Origin: Streptomyces sp. CB02261
Lineage (GTDB): Bacteria; Actinomycetota; Actinomycetes; Streptomycetales; Streptomycetaceae
Assembly (NCBI RefSeq): GCF_001905665.1
Contig: NZ_LIVX01000004.1
Location: 461,019-525,018 of the forward strand
Reading direction: 5' to 3'
DNA length: 64,000 nt
Shown: positions 16,166 to 24,881 of the stretch, in pieces
Layout of the letters: the number at the start of each line of letters is the position of its first letter
Position numbering within the stretch: position 1 is the stretch's first letter
The notes under the pieces: model-generated
The model's database searches: none
Told to the model about the DNA's origin: nothing
What the model saw: the letters and a program-made list of their open reading frames with translations, nothing else
Program-made: the position numbers and the translations under genes

Positions 16166-17641
16166 ATGTTCCTCACCTACCTCCGGCGCGAACTGCGCCG
16201 CCGCAGAAGGGCGGCGCTCGTCGTCGCCTCCGGGCTCGCGCTCGGGATCGCGCTGGTCATCGTCGTCAACTCCGTCTCCTCCGGCATGAACAGGGCCCAG
16301 GGCAAGGTCCTGGAGTCGCTCTACGGCCTCGGGACGGACCTGACGGTGACCAAGGCGCAGGAACGGCCCGAGGAGGGCGCGCGCGTACAGCGGCCCCGGT
16401 TCGAGTTCCAGGGCGGGGAGGACGGCGAGGAACAGAGCAGTGACCGGCTGATGGTCCAGGGCTTCCAGACCCTCGCGGACTCCACCGTCGCCACCGTCGG
16501 CCGACAGCCCGGCGTCGACCGGGCGGTGGGCGGGCTCAGCCTCGTGAACCTGAAGATCAACGGGGAGTTCGAGCGCGGCCGGATCCAGCGCGGCCAGCCG
16601 CAGCCGGCCCAGCCGGGCGGCGGAACGGGCGGCGGCTCCGGAGGCGGCTCCGGGCCCGGCGACACCGTCACCGGCGGCGGCGCGGCCTTCGACGTGGACT
16701 CGTTCACCCTCTACGGCACCGACGTCACGGCGCCCGACCTCGGCCCGCTCACCACCTCCACGGTCTCCGAGGGCCGTACCTTCAGGACCACCGAGACCGA
16801 CGCGAAGGTCGCCGTCGTCGACAGCGCCTACGCCCAGCAGCAGGACCTCGCCCTCGGGGACGAAATCACCGTCAAGGGGGTGGAGTTCGAGATCGTCGGC
16901 CTCGCGACCGCCGACCGGGGGCAGTCCGCCGCCCAGGTCTATCTGCCGCTGAAGCAGGCGCAGACGCTCTCCGCCTCCACGGCGAAGATCACCACGATCT
17001 ACGTGAAGGCGACCGACTCGACGCGGATCGACGCGGTGAAGGCCGCCATCCAGAAGAACGTCACCGGCACCACGGTGACCACATCGGCCGACCTCGCGCA
17101 GACGGTGTCCGGCTCGCTCGACACCGCCGCCGGCCTCGCCGAGAACGTCGGCAGGTGGCTCTCGTACGCCGTACTGCTCGCCGCCGTCCTGGTCGCCGGA
17201 CTCCTCACCTCCGCCGCCGTCACCCGGCGCGTCCGCGAGTTCGGCACGCTCAAGGCGCTCGGCTGGACGAGCGGCCGGGTCACCCGACAGGTGGTCGGTG
17301 AGGCCCTCGTCAACGGTGTCATCGGCGGCGTCCTGGGCATCGCGGTCGGCCTGGCCGGAGCGTACGCCGTGACCGTCGCGGGCCCGAAGCTCTCCGCCGA
17401 ACTGGGCGGAGGAGGGGGCGCGTTCGGCGGTGGCGGACGGGGCGGAACGGTGTTCGGCGCCGGCCCCGCCGGCACGGCAGCCGGCAGGACCGTCGACATC
17501 GCCCTCACCGCCCCGGTCTCCCTCGCCACCGTCGGCCTCGCCGTCCTCCTCGCCCTCGGCGGCGGTCTCGTCGCGGGTGCCTTCGGCGCCTGGCGCGCCT
17601 CGCGCCTGCGTCCCGCCGACGCCCTGCGCCGCGTCGCGTAG
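16166..17641 (+). CDS. ABC transporter permease, FtsX/MacB type
   Basis: A 491-aa membrane protein with the FtsX layout: one N-terminal transmembrane helix (ALVVASGLALGIALVIVV, residues ~14-31), a large extracytoplasmic domain with Gly/Pro-rich linkers (about 130-165), then three C-terminal helices. The FtsX motif region reads RRVREFGTLKALGWTSGRV. The C-terminal loop before the last helix is Gly-rich (GGGGGAFGGGGRGG). With the ATPase gene 37 nt downstream it forms an exporter or lipoprotein-release-like complex; the substrate is unknown. Confidence 0.88.
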   Translation: MFLTYLRRELRRRRRAALVVASGLALGIALVIVVNSVSSGMNRAQGKVLESLYGLGTDLTVTKAQERPEEGARVQRPRFEFQGGEDGEEQSSDRLMVQGFQTLADSTVATVGRQPGVDRAVGGLSLVNLKINGEFERGRIQRGQPQPAQPGGGTGGGSGGGSGPGDTVTGGGAAFDVDSFTLYGTDVTAPDLGPLTTSTVSEGRTFRTTETDAKVAVVDSAYAQQQDLALGDEITVKGVEFEIVGLATADRGQSAAQVYLPLKQAQTLSASTAKITTIYVKATDSTRIDAVKAAIQKNVTGTTVTTSADLAQTVSGSLDTAAGLAENVGRWLSYAVLLAAVLVAGLLTSAAVTRRVREFGTLKALGWTSGRVTRQVVGEALVNGVIGGVLGIAVGLAGAYAVTVAGPKLSAELGGGGGAFGGGGRGGTVFGAGPAGTAAGRTVDIALTAPVSLATVGLAVLLALGGGLVAGAFGAWRASRLRPADALRRVA

Positions 17642-17678
17642 CAGCCCCCGCCCACCCACGTCATCCAGGAGTCGCACC

Positions 17679-18386
17679 GTGTACGAACTCATCGGCGTCA
17701 CCAAGCGGTACCAGCGAGGGCAGGAGAGAGTCGACGCGCTCGCCGGGGTCGACCTCACCCTCGCCCAGGGTGACCGGCTGGTCATCCAGGGCCCCACCGG
17801 CGGCGGCAAGTCCACCCTCCTGCAGATGCTCGGCGGCCTCGACCGGCCCACGTCCGGTCGGGTCCTCCTCGACGGCACCGACCTCGCCGGGCTCTCCGAG
17901 CGCAGGCTGACGGCCGTACGCGGCCGGACCATCGGCTTCGTCTTCCAGAGCTTCAACCTCATCCCCACACTCACCGCCCAGGAGAACGTGGAGACCGCCC
18001 TCGTCCCGCTCGGCGTTCGCCCGTCCGAGCGTCGCGGCCGTGCCGTCGAGGCCCTGGAGTCGGTGGGGCTCGGCGCCCGCCTCGGGCATCTGCCGTCCGA
18101 GCTCTCCGGCGGCCAGCAGCAGCGCGTGGCGATCGCCCGCGCCCTGGTGAAGCGCCCCAAGGTACTGCTCGCCGACGAGCCCACCGGAAACCTCGACGAG
18201 TCGATGCGTGACGAGATCGTCGACCTGCTCGAAGGGCTCTGGAAGGAGCACGGACTCACCTTCGTCCTGGTGACCCACGACAGCGCCATCGCCCGCCGCG
18301 CGCCCCGTCTCGCCACGATCCGCAAGGGCCGGATCACGATCGAGGAGAGACGCCCGGTGTCCGCACCGGACCCGGTCGAGGCCTGA
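17679..18386 (+). CDS. ABC transporter ATP-binding protein (LolD/MacB type)
   Basis: A 235-aa ATPase. Walker A is GPTGGGKST, the Q-loop region FVFQSFNLIPTLTAQENV is typical of the MacB/LolD class, the signature is LSGGQQQRVAIARAL, and Walker B is VLLADEPTGNLD. GTG start at 17679 with CCAGGA upstream. It pairs with the preceding FtsX-type permease. No two-component system is adjacent, unlike many bacitracin-type exporters. Confidence 0.92.
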   Translation: MYELIGVTKRYQRGQERVDALAGVDLTLAQGDRLVIQGPTGGGKSTLLQMLGGLDRPTSGRVLLDGTDLAGLSERRLTAVRGRTIGFVFQSFNLIPTLTAQENVETALVPLGVRPSERRGRAVEALESVGLGARLGHLPSELSGGQQQRVAIARALVKRPKVLLADEPTGNLDESMRDEIVDLLEGLWKEHGLTFVLVTHDSAIARRAPRLATIRKGRITIEERRPVSAPDPVEA

Positions 18387-18466
18387 CGACCCGCGCCGCA
18401 CGCACCGCACGCGCCGCGAGGCTTCGTGCGGAGGCGTTGTCAGTGGGTGCCCCTACCGTTTTCCCC

Positions 18467-19900
18467 ATGACGACGACCTATCTGGAGCTGTCGCAGGACG
18501 GCGGCGGTGCCCACAAGTTCTACGAAGTGGCCGTGGACGACCTCACGGTGTCGGTCCGTTACGGCCGGATCGGCACCGCGGGCACGACGCAGCGCTCGAC
18601 GTTCCCGACGCAGGCGAAGGCGCAGGCCGCCGCGGCGAAGAAGCTGGGGGAGAAGGTCCGCAAGGGGTATGCGCCGGCCGTGCGCGGAGAGCGTGCCGCC
18701 CGTGCCGTGACCCGCCGTGCGGTGACCTCCGCGCCGTCCACCGCGCGCGCCGTCGCTCCTGTCCTGTGGCGCTTCCGGACCGGGTCGGCGGCCTTCGGCA
18801 TCCACGTCGACGAGGAGCGCTGCTGGGTCGGCAACCAGGCGGGGGACGTGTTCACCCTGGACCGCTCCGGCGAGGTGCAGGCCCGCTTCAGCCTGCCGGA
18901 CGGCGTCAAGTGCCTGGTCGCCGACGACTTCTGGATCTACGCGGGCTGCGACGACGGCAAGGTGTACGACCTGTCGTCCAAGCTGCCCTTCGCCGCGTAC
19001 GACATCGCGACCGACGTCGACATCTTCTGGCTCGACATCCACGAGGGCGTCCTGCACGTCGCCGACCGCTCGGGCCGGCTCACCGTCATCGACCACGAGG
19101 ACGAGCACCAGTGGGCGCGCGGCGGCCAGGGGGAGCACGCCTGGATGGTCCGCGCCGACGGGGACGCCGTCTACTACGGGGACACGCGGGGCGTCGCCGC
19201 CCACGCGCCGGACGGCGGCGGCGAGCTGTGGCACACGGCCACCGAGGGCGGCGTCCTCTTCGGCTGGCAGGAGGACACCGCGGTCTACGCGGGCACGGCA
19301 CGCAGGAAGGTCCAGCGGCTCGCGAAGAAGGACGGACGCGTCGAGGCGGTCTACGCCTGCGACAGCCCCGTGTACTCGTGCGCCACCTCGCCCGGCGGCG
19401 GATTCGTCTTCGCCGCCGACTCGGCCTCCTCCGTCTACTGCTTCGCCGAGGACGGCACCCGCCTGTGGAAGCTCGGGACGGGCGGAGGGTCGGCGCTCTC
19501 CATGCAGTACCGCGACGAGCGGCTCTACCTGGTGACCACGGACGGATCGCTGGTGTGCGTGGACGCGAGTGAGACGGCGATCCGGGCCGCCCAGGAGGGC
19601 ACGGTGCCGGTCGCCCGGGACATCAAGCTCGCAGCCGCCCTGCCGGTGTACGAGCCGGCGACGACGGTGACCGCGGTGAGCACCGTCAGCGACGCCCCGG
19701 CCGGCTCGATCGTCGTGGAATGCGTGAGCGAGTCGGGCAGGACGCGGGTGCGCGTCGTCTCCCAGGGCTACGACTCCGCGTGGAACGTGCAGTTCCCGAG
19801 GGCGATCCGGGAGCCCGGCGCGCGCTATGTGGTCGACGACCTGCATGCCGCCGCGGGCGGCTTCTACCGGGTCCGCGGCGACATCCGGCGGCTGCTGTGA
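18467..19900 (+). CDS. WGR domain protein with a C-terminal beta-propeller
   Basis: A 477-aa protein. Residues 1-80 form a WGR domain (FYEVAVDDLTVSVRYGRIGTAG), a fold best known from PARPs and from bacterial nucleic-acid or NAD-linked proteins. From about residue 100 there are repeated PQQ/WD-like blades (LWRFRTGSAAFGIHVDEERCWVGNQAGDVFTLD and later similar units). No catalytic domain is evident. The gene overlaps the next one by GTGA, implying coupled expression. The function is unknown; a scaffold or sensor role is inference. Confidence 0.8.
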   Translation: MTTTYLELSQDGGGAHKFYEVAVDDLTVSVRYGRIGTAGTTQRSTFPTQAKAQAAAAKKLGEKVRKGYAPAVRGERAARAVTRRAVTSAPSTARAVAPVLWRFRTGSAAFGIHVDEERCWVGNQAGDVFTLDRSGEVQARFSLPDGVKCLVADDFWIYAGCDDGKVYDLSSKLPFAAYDIATDVDIFWLDIHEGVLHVADRSGRLTVIDHEDEHQWARGGQGEHAWMVRADGDAVYYGDTRGVAAHAPDGGGELWHTATEGGVLFGWQEDTAVYAGTARRKVQRLAKKDGRVEAVYACDSPVYSCATSPGGGFVFAADSASSVYCFAEDGTRLWKLGTGGGSALSMQYRDERLYLVTTDGSLVCVDASETAIRAAQEGTVPVARDIKLAAALPVYEPATTVTAVSTVSDAPAGSIVVECVSESGRTRVRVVSQGYDSAWNVQFPRAIREPGARYVVDDLHAAAGGFYRVRGDIRRLL

Positions 19901-20373
19901 CGGCGGGGCCCGGCGGCGGCACCTTCGAGGCCGCCACCGGCGACGGACCGCCGCTGCCGCCGGCCGACGCCGAGCAGCGGTCCCGTGAGATCCGTGCCGC
20001 CGTCGACGGACTGCTCCAGATCAGACGGCTCACCGCGGACCAGGGCGCCGACCCGAGGACGGTGCCCGCCGACTGGGAGCGCCGGCAGCCGGTGCGCGCC
20101 GTGGCCCTCGCCCTGGAGTCCGGAGGTCTCGTGCCCTCGTCCGTGGACGCCTCGGGTGCGCGGATCGCCACCGGATACCGGGTCCGTGCCGGGGACCGGC
20201 CCGCCACGGCCGTGGTGGAGTGGCTGGGACCGTCGGGCTCGGGCGCCGCGCGTGAGGAGGCGGAGGCGCTCGGAGCGTGCGTGCCGGCCCTGGCGCGGCT
20301 GGGCTGGGAGGCCCTCCTCTACAAGGGGCCGCGCGGACGCCGCTTCCTGGAGGTGGAACCGCTGGGAGGGTGA
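19897..20373 (+). CDS. Hypothetical protein coupled to the WGR protein
   Basis: A 158-aa protein with no family I recognise. It starts at the GTG overlapping the WGR gene stop (GTGA). The sequence is acidic and Ala-rich, with a block RSREIRAAVDGLLQIRRLTADQGAD that looks helical and a C-terminal segment LARLGWEALLYKGPRGRRFLEVEP. No signal peptide or membrane segment. Coupling suggests it works with the WGR/propeller protein. Confidence 0.65.
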   Translation: MTAGPGGGTFEAATGDGPPLPPADAEQRSREIRAAVDGLLQIRRLTADQGADPRTVPADWERRQPVRAVALALESGGLVPSSVDASGARIATGYRVRAGDRPATAVVEWLGPSGSGAAREEAEALGACVPALARLGWEALLYKGPRGRRFLEVEPLGG

Positions 20374-20392
20374 CCCCGGAAGGGACCGGGTG

Positions 20393-20815
20393 TCAGGCGA
20401 TGGAGGCGGAGACGATCGCCGAGACCGCGATGTTGCACGAGGCGGTCACCCAGACCGCCGGGTGCGGCTCGGGGTCGACCAGGGTGGCACCCAGCTTCCC
20501 CGGCGTGACCAGGTCCACGACCAGGAACGCCACGGCCATCATCACCAGACCGAGGAGCCCGAACGCGGCCGTCGAGACGAGGCCCTTGCCGAAGTCGTCG
20601 TACGTCGTCCAGATCGAGGTGAAGACGATGCCGCCGATGCCGAGGAGCGCCGAGCTGAGCAGGATCGCCGCGTTGCGGTTGCGGTCCTCCCAGATCTGGC
20701 GGCCGAGCTTCCCGGGGGTCAGCAGGTCCACGAGCACGATGCCGAGGATCAGCAGGACCACGCCGAGGGCGCCGTAGGCGCCGGCCCGGCCGAGGCCGTT
20801 GACGATGTCGCTCAT
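20393..20815 (-). CDS. DUF350 family membrane protein
   Basis: A 140-aa integral membrane protein of the DUF350 family, built from two similar halves: each has hydrophobic helices followed by the motif VDLLTPGKLG (first half) or VDLVTPGKLG (second half). Four transmembrane segments are predicted by eye. DUF350 proteins are small inner-membrane proteins of unknown function, often near stress genes. The start is ATG 20815; an upstream in-frame ATG adds eight unlikely residues. Confidence 0.82.
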   Translation of the reverse strand: MSDIVNGLGRAGAYGALGVVLLILGIVLVDLLTPGKLGRQIWEDRNRNAAILLSSALLGIGGIVFTSIWTTYDDFGKGLVSTAAFGLLGLVMMAVAFLVVDLVTPGKLGATLVDPEPHPAVWVTASCNIAVSAIVSASIA

Positions 20816-21256
20816 GGGGTGCGGGCTCCGCAAGGTCACGATCCCGAAAGGGATCAGCGGTCAAGGACCGGCAAAATGTAGCGCACGCGTCAACAGCGCC
20901 CGTCGCCGCCCATGCGTCGGGCAGCGGAGCGACGTGTGCCGACAGGGCGTCAGACGCGCTGACCCGGCGCCGTCGTGCCGTGATCGGGCGGCGATTCCCC
21001 GCCCTCCGATCTGGATCCGGTACTCGACGACGCGTCCGTGCGTGACGCGATGGACGGCGCCGGCCGTCACCGTGACCCCGCGCGCCGGTCGGCGGATGGT
21101 CGTCCACGGTACGTCGGGCGAGATCGTGAGGGAGGGGTGGGGCGCTGCGGTCGGCGGGCGGCTCCAGCGGCGGCGGCCGTCGCTGCGGGCCTGCGGTCGT
21201 TCGCGTCTCCGAGGACGCCGGGTCGTTCCGGCCGCACCGGGGCGTCGAGCCGGCTC
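20816..21256. other. Intergenic stretch with possible coding remnant
   Basis: About 440 nt with no gene I can support. On the minus strand around 20900-21190 one frame stays open and reads protein-like text (for example GVTVTAGAVHRVTHGRVVEYRIQI), but it has no clear start, ribosome site or family match. It may be a decayed gene end or chance high-GC coding potential. Confidence 0.35.
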
Positions 21257-22645
21257 TCACACTTCGCGCGTCGCGGCGCACAGCGCCGCGGCTACCCGGC
21301 GGGCGTCGGCCTCGGTGGTCCGCCAGTTGCTGAAGGCGGCGCGCAGGGCGGGCACGCCGTCGAGGACGGTCGGCGTGAGGAAGGCCTCGTCGGCCAGCCG
21401 CTCCGCCAGCGCGGCGAGCCGCTCGACGCTGGGATCGTCGGCGAGGGTGAAGCAGACGACATTGAGGCGCACCGGTGCCAGCAGCCGCAGGCCGGGCGTG
21501 TCCTCGACGGCGTCGCCCAGGACACGCGCGCATCCGATGCACCGCTCGGTGATCTCGCGGTGGCCGTCCCGGCCGTAGGCCCGCAGGGTGAACCAGGCCG
21601 CGACCGCGCGCAGCCGCCGGGAGTTCTCCGGGGTGAGGTGCACCAGGTCGGGGGTGTCTCCCAGCGGCCCGAGGTAGGCCGCGGCGTTCTGGAAGACGCT
21701 TGTCTGCAGGTCGGGACGGCGGGTGAACTGCACGGCGCTGTCGTAGGGGACGTTCAGCCACTTGTGCAGGTCGACGCAGATCGAGTCGGCCAGGTCGAGG
21801 CCGTCGACGAGGTGTGCGTGGGCGGGGGACAGGGCCGCGAAGGCGCCGAAGGCGGCGTCCACGTGCAGCCAGAAGGAGTAGCGCTCGCGCAGCACGGCGA
21901 TGGCGCGCAGGTCGTCGAAGTCGACGGTGTTGACCGTGCCGGCGTTGGCGACCACGATGCACGGACCGTCACCCTCGCCTGCGGCGAGCGCGGCCTCCAG
22001 GGCCTCCAGGTCGACGGCTTCCCGCCCGGCGAGGGTCGGCACCCGCACCAGGGCCCGGCGTCCCAGACCGAGCATCGACAACCCCTTGGGGATGCTGGAG
22101 TGCGCGGCTCCCGAGAGCACCCGTACGCTGCCGAGCGCGCCCGCTCCGTGCTCGGCCGGGGAGACCCCCCGCTGTTCTCCGAGCCACTCGCGGGCGACGG
22201 CGAGGCCGACGGTGTTGGACATGGTGGCGCCGCTGACGAACGTTCCGTGCTGGTCGTCGGACAGGCCGAACAAGGTCCGCAGCCAGGAGATCGTCTCGCG
22301 CTCCAGGTGCTGGCCCGCCCCGTCCAGGGAGGAGAACGCGTTCTGGTCCCAGGTCGCCGTCATCCAGTCGCCGGCCAGCGCGGCCGGTGTCACCCCGCCG
22401 GTGACGAAGCCGAGATAGCGCGGACCTGCGCTCGCGGAGAGCGTCGGCTCCCAGCGCGCGGCGAACGCGTCCAGTGCCCCCTGCAGCCCCGCCCCCTGCG
22501 AGGGCAGGGGGTCCGGTGCCGGCCACGGCGCCGCGGGGACCACCTCCCGCTCGGAGACCTGGGCGAGCCGGCCGACAGCGTGGCGCCGGACGGTCTCCAA
22601 CAGGTGCGGCAATCCGTCGCGATCGGCGGCGAGTCGCGGGTCCAT
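21257..22645 (-). CDS. Group II PLP-dependent amino acid decarboxylase
   Basis: A 462-aa pyridoxal-phosphate enzyme of the aromatic-L-amino-acid/glutamate decarboxylase group. The PLP lysine is in SICVDLHKWLNVPYD; the cofactor-stacking region VDAAFGAFAALS and the TFVSGATMSNTVGLAVAREW block fit the family. The substrate cannot be assigned. Start ATG 22645 with a purine-rich AAGGAGA just upstream. It is monocistronic, oriented toward DUF350. Confidence 0.85.
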   Translation of the reverse strand: MDPRLAADRDGLPHLLETVRRHAVGRLAQVSEREVVPAAPWPAPDPLPSQGAGLQGALDAFAARWEPTLSASAGPRYLGFVTGGVTPAALAGDWMTATWDQNAFSSLDGAGQHLERETISWLRTLFGLSDDQHGTFVSGATMSNTVGLAVAREWLGEQRGVSPAEHGAGALGSVRVLSGAAHSSIPKGLSMLGLGRRALVRVPTLAGREAVDLEALEAALAAGEGDGPCIVVANAGTVNTVDFDDLRAIAVLRERYSFWLHVDAAFGAFAALSPAHAHLVDGLDLADSICVDLHKWLNVPYDSAVQFTRRPDLQTSVFQNAAAYLGPLGDTPDLVHLTPENSRRLRAVAAWFTLRAYGRDGHREITERCIGCARVLGDAVEDTPGLRLLAPVRLNVVCFTLADDPSVERLAALAERLADEAFLTPTVLDGVPALRAAFSNWRTTEADARRVAAALCAATREV

Positions 22646-22932
22646 GGCATCTCCTTCGTGGCGTGTGACCACGACCGTACGGAGCCGCCGCCCCGTAACC
22701 CGGTCCCATCGGGGAAACCGGACCGGTGCGCCGCCTCGCGCGACTCCCTCGCACATCCTGGACACGCTGCCGAACCTGGGGGGTTGCGTGAAGTAGGAGG
22801 CCGCGCGCGGTCGACCCGGTCGACGACACCTACCGGCGGCAGACGAACCGGCGGCTCCCCGTGCGGGAGTCCCGCCGGAGCGGGCGAAGACGCCATTGGA
22901 TGGGTAGGAGTGAGTATCTGAAACCGATCGGA

Positions 22933-23658
22933 TCAGTCCGTGACGGGCAGGCACTCGGCGAGCAGGGCGACGATGTCACGCCAGGCTCGCTGTGCGTGCC
23001 GTGGATGGTGGCCGACGCCGTTGGGCGCGGCATGGTCGACCGGTGGGTGGTGGAAGGCGTGAAGGGCTCCTCCGTAGACCACGAGGCGCCAGTCGACGCC
23101 CGCGGCCTGCATCTCCGCGGTGAACGCCTCCCGTTGCACGGGCGGCATGATCGGGTCTTCCGACCCGACCCCGGCCCACACCGGGCAGCGAATGCGCGCC
23201 GCCTCGCCCGGTCGGCCCGTGGTCAGTGCGTTGACTGTTCCGATCGCGCGCAGGTCGACGCCATCGCGACCGAGTTCCAGTGCGACTGCGCCCCCGGTGC
23301 CGTAACCGATGGCGGCGGTCCGGTCGGGGTCGGCCCGTGGTTCGGCACGCAACACGTCGAGCGCGGCGTGGCCGATTCCTCGCATGCGGTCGGGATCGGC
23401 GAGCAGCGGCAGGCAACGGGCCAGCATGTCCTCCGGGTCTTCCAGATAACGTCCGCCGTGGAGGTCGAAGGCCAGCGCCACGTACCCCAGCTCGGCCAGA
23501 GCCTCGGCCCGCCGGCGCTCGACATCGCTGAGCCCCATCCCCTCGGGCCCGATCAGGACCGCGGGCCGGCGCCCGGCACCGGCCGGGAGCGCGAGGTGTC
23601 CGATCATCGTCAGGTTGTCGGCCGGGTATTCGACCGTGCGGGTTGCGACCGTCGTCAT
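22933..23658 (-). CDS. Dienelactone hydrolase-like protein lacking the usual nucleophile
   Basis: A 241-aa alpha/beta-hydrolase of the DLH family. The family has a nucleophile Cys or Ser in G-x-C-x-G-G; here the elbow reads IGYGTGGAVA, so the nucleophile position is Gly (GGC codon). The other two triad residues look intact: Asp in GVGSEDPIMPP and His in GGALHAFHHP. Either the neighbouring Thr substitutes, or the protein is no longer a hydrolase. Length and fold otherwise look complete, so this is not a truncated gene. Confidence 0.8.
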   Translation of the reverse strand: MTTVATRTVEYPADNLTMIGHLALPAGAGRRPAVLIGPEGMGLSDVERRRAEALAELGYVALAFDLHGGRYLEDPEDMLARCLPLLADPDRMRGIGHAALDVLRAEPRADPDRTAAIGYGTGGAVALELGRDGVDLRAIGTVNALTTGRPGEAARIRCPVWAGVGSEDPIMPPVQREAFTAEMQAAGVDWRLVVYGGALHAFHHPPVDHAAPNGVGHHPRHAQRAWRDIVALLAECLPVTD

Positions 23659-23771
23659 GCGACGGAACGGTAATGACCGCTGCGCCCGCTCGGGGCGGTG
23701 TTCACCGATGGCAGACAGCAGCCTGTCTCGACCACATCACCCGGACGCCTGGTCCGCCTGTCGTCAAGTGA

Positions 23772-24044
23772 TCGAATGACGACAGGGGCGACCTGCTCAC
23801 CCATGCACGGCCGGGTGACACCGTGCACATCTCCGAAACGTTCCGCCTGGTGCGCGGCACCGGGGACATCCTCGACGTCCCGCACCGCGACCGGCTCGCG
23901 TTGCGCAACCACGACGGCGCGGTCTCCGGCATGGACCTCCTCGCGGGCGTCGGTCACCGAGTACGGGCCGCCTACCTGGAGGGCCGGTCCATCGCCGCTC
24001 CGGGCCGCGAGTCCAGGGCCAGCCGTGGCGCGGTCGACGCCGCC
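23772..24044 (+). pseudogene. Serine recombinase (resolvase) remnant with internal deletion
   Basis: One frame reads SNDDRGDLLTHARPGDTVHISE, then FRLVRGTGDILDV, PHRDRLALRNHDGAVSGMDLLAG, and then jumps to RAAYLEGRSIAAPGRESRASRG. The first part matches the catalytic-domain middle of Streptomyces resolvase-type recombinases. The second matches their C-terminal helix-turn-helix (AAYLEGRSIAALARE in the family as I know it). The catalytic Ser region, the region between the two parts and the C-terminus are missing; a TGA stops the frame at 23769. The frame stays open into the DoxX gene. It is a relic of a mobile element. Confidence 0.7.
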
Positions 24045-24200
24045 GGCACAGAGCCCGGTGTGTTGCGCGACCCGCGGGGCCCGCGGTGGCGCGGCACTGA
24101 CTCGTGCGGAGTACGCGCCTGGCGCCACGGCAGGCGCGCGCCGGGGAAGGCGGCGAGAGTGGAGGGCGTACGTGTCCGTCCTGCCGCACTGGAGATACCC

Positions 24201-24734
24201 ATGGGCCACCCCAACCGACGCGACGTAGGCCTCCTCGTGCTGAGGGTCGGCACCGGTGCCGTGCTCGCCGCACACGGCACCCAGAAGCTCCTCGGCTGGT
24301 TCGGCGGAGGTGGGATCGAGGGCACCACCAAGGCGATGGAGGCCATGGGCTTCCACCCGGGCCGGCAGAGCGCCGTCGCCGCCGGGCTCGGCGAGGCCGG
24401 CGGCGGAGTGCTGCTCGCCCTCGGCCTCGCCACTCCCGCCGCCGGCGCCGCGGCCGCGGGAGCCATGGCGGGCGCCGTCGCCGTCCACGCCCCCGCGGGC
24501 TTCTTCGCCCAGGGCGGCGGGTACGAGTACCCGGCGTTCCTCGGCTTCGTCGCCGCCGCGATCGGTGTCACGGGCGCCGGCCGGTACTCCGTCGACCACG
24601 TCTCGGGCCACGTCCTCGACCGCCCCTGGGTGGTGGCCACCGCCTTCCTCGGCACCGCGCTCGCCGCCGCGGCCGTGGTGGGCCGCCGCGCCGAGGAGCA
24701 GGCCGCCGCCGAGGCGGACGCGGAAGCCCCGTGA
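24201..24734 (+). CDS. DoxX family membrane protein
   Basis: A 177-aa DoxX-family integral membrane protein. The typical start of the fold is DVGLLVLRVGTGAVLAAHGTQKLLGWFGGGG, followed by three further hydrophobic helices. DoxX-like proteins are linked to redox and thiol homeostasis in actinobacteria. The start is ATG 24201 preceded by GGAGA. The same frame is open 378 nt further upstream, through a recombinase remnant, so automatic gene callers may over-extend it. Confidence 0.85.
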   Translation: MGHPNRRDVGLLVLRVGTGAVLAAHGTQKLLGWFGGGGIEGTTKAMEAMGFHPGRQSAVAAGLGEAGGGVLLALGLATPAAGAAAAGAMAGAVAVHAPAGFFAQGGGYEYPAFLGFVAAAIGVTGAGRYSVDHVSGHVLDRPWVVATAFLGTALAAAAVVGRRAEEQAAAEADAEAP

Positions 24735-24881
24735 ACGCCTGGCCGGATCGGGAAAGCCGCGTGGCCCCCGGGTCCGAGACGGTTCCGGAACGCGTCTGAC
24801 CGGCACCGCGACGGGGGCCCGCAACGTGTCCGCCGCGAGGGAGGGTTAGGCTCGCCGCAGAGGAAGGGACGGCCGCCGCGC

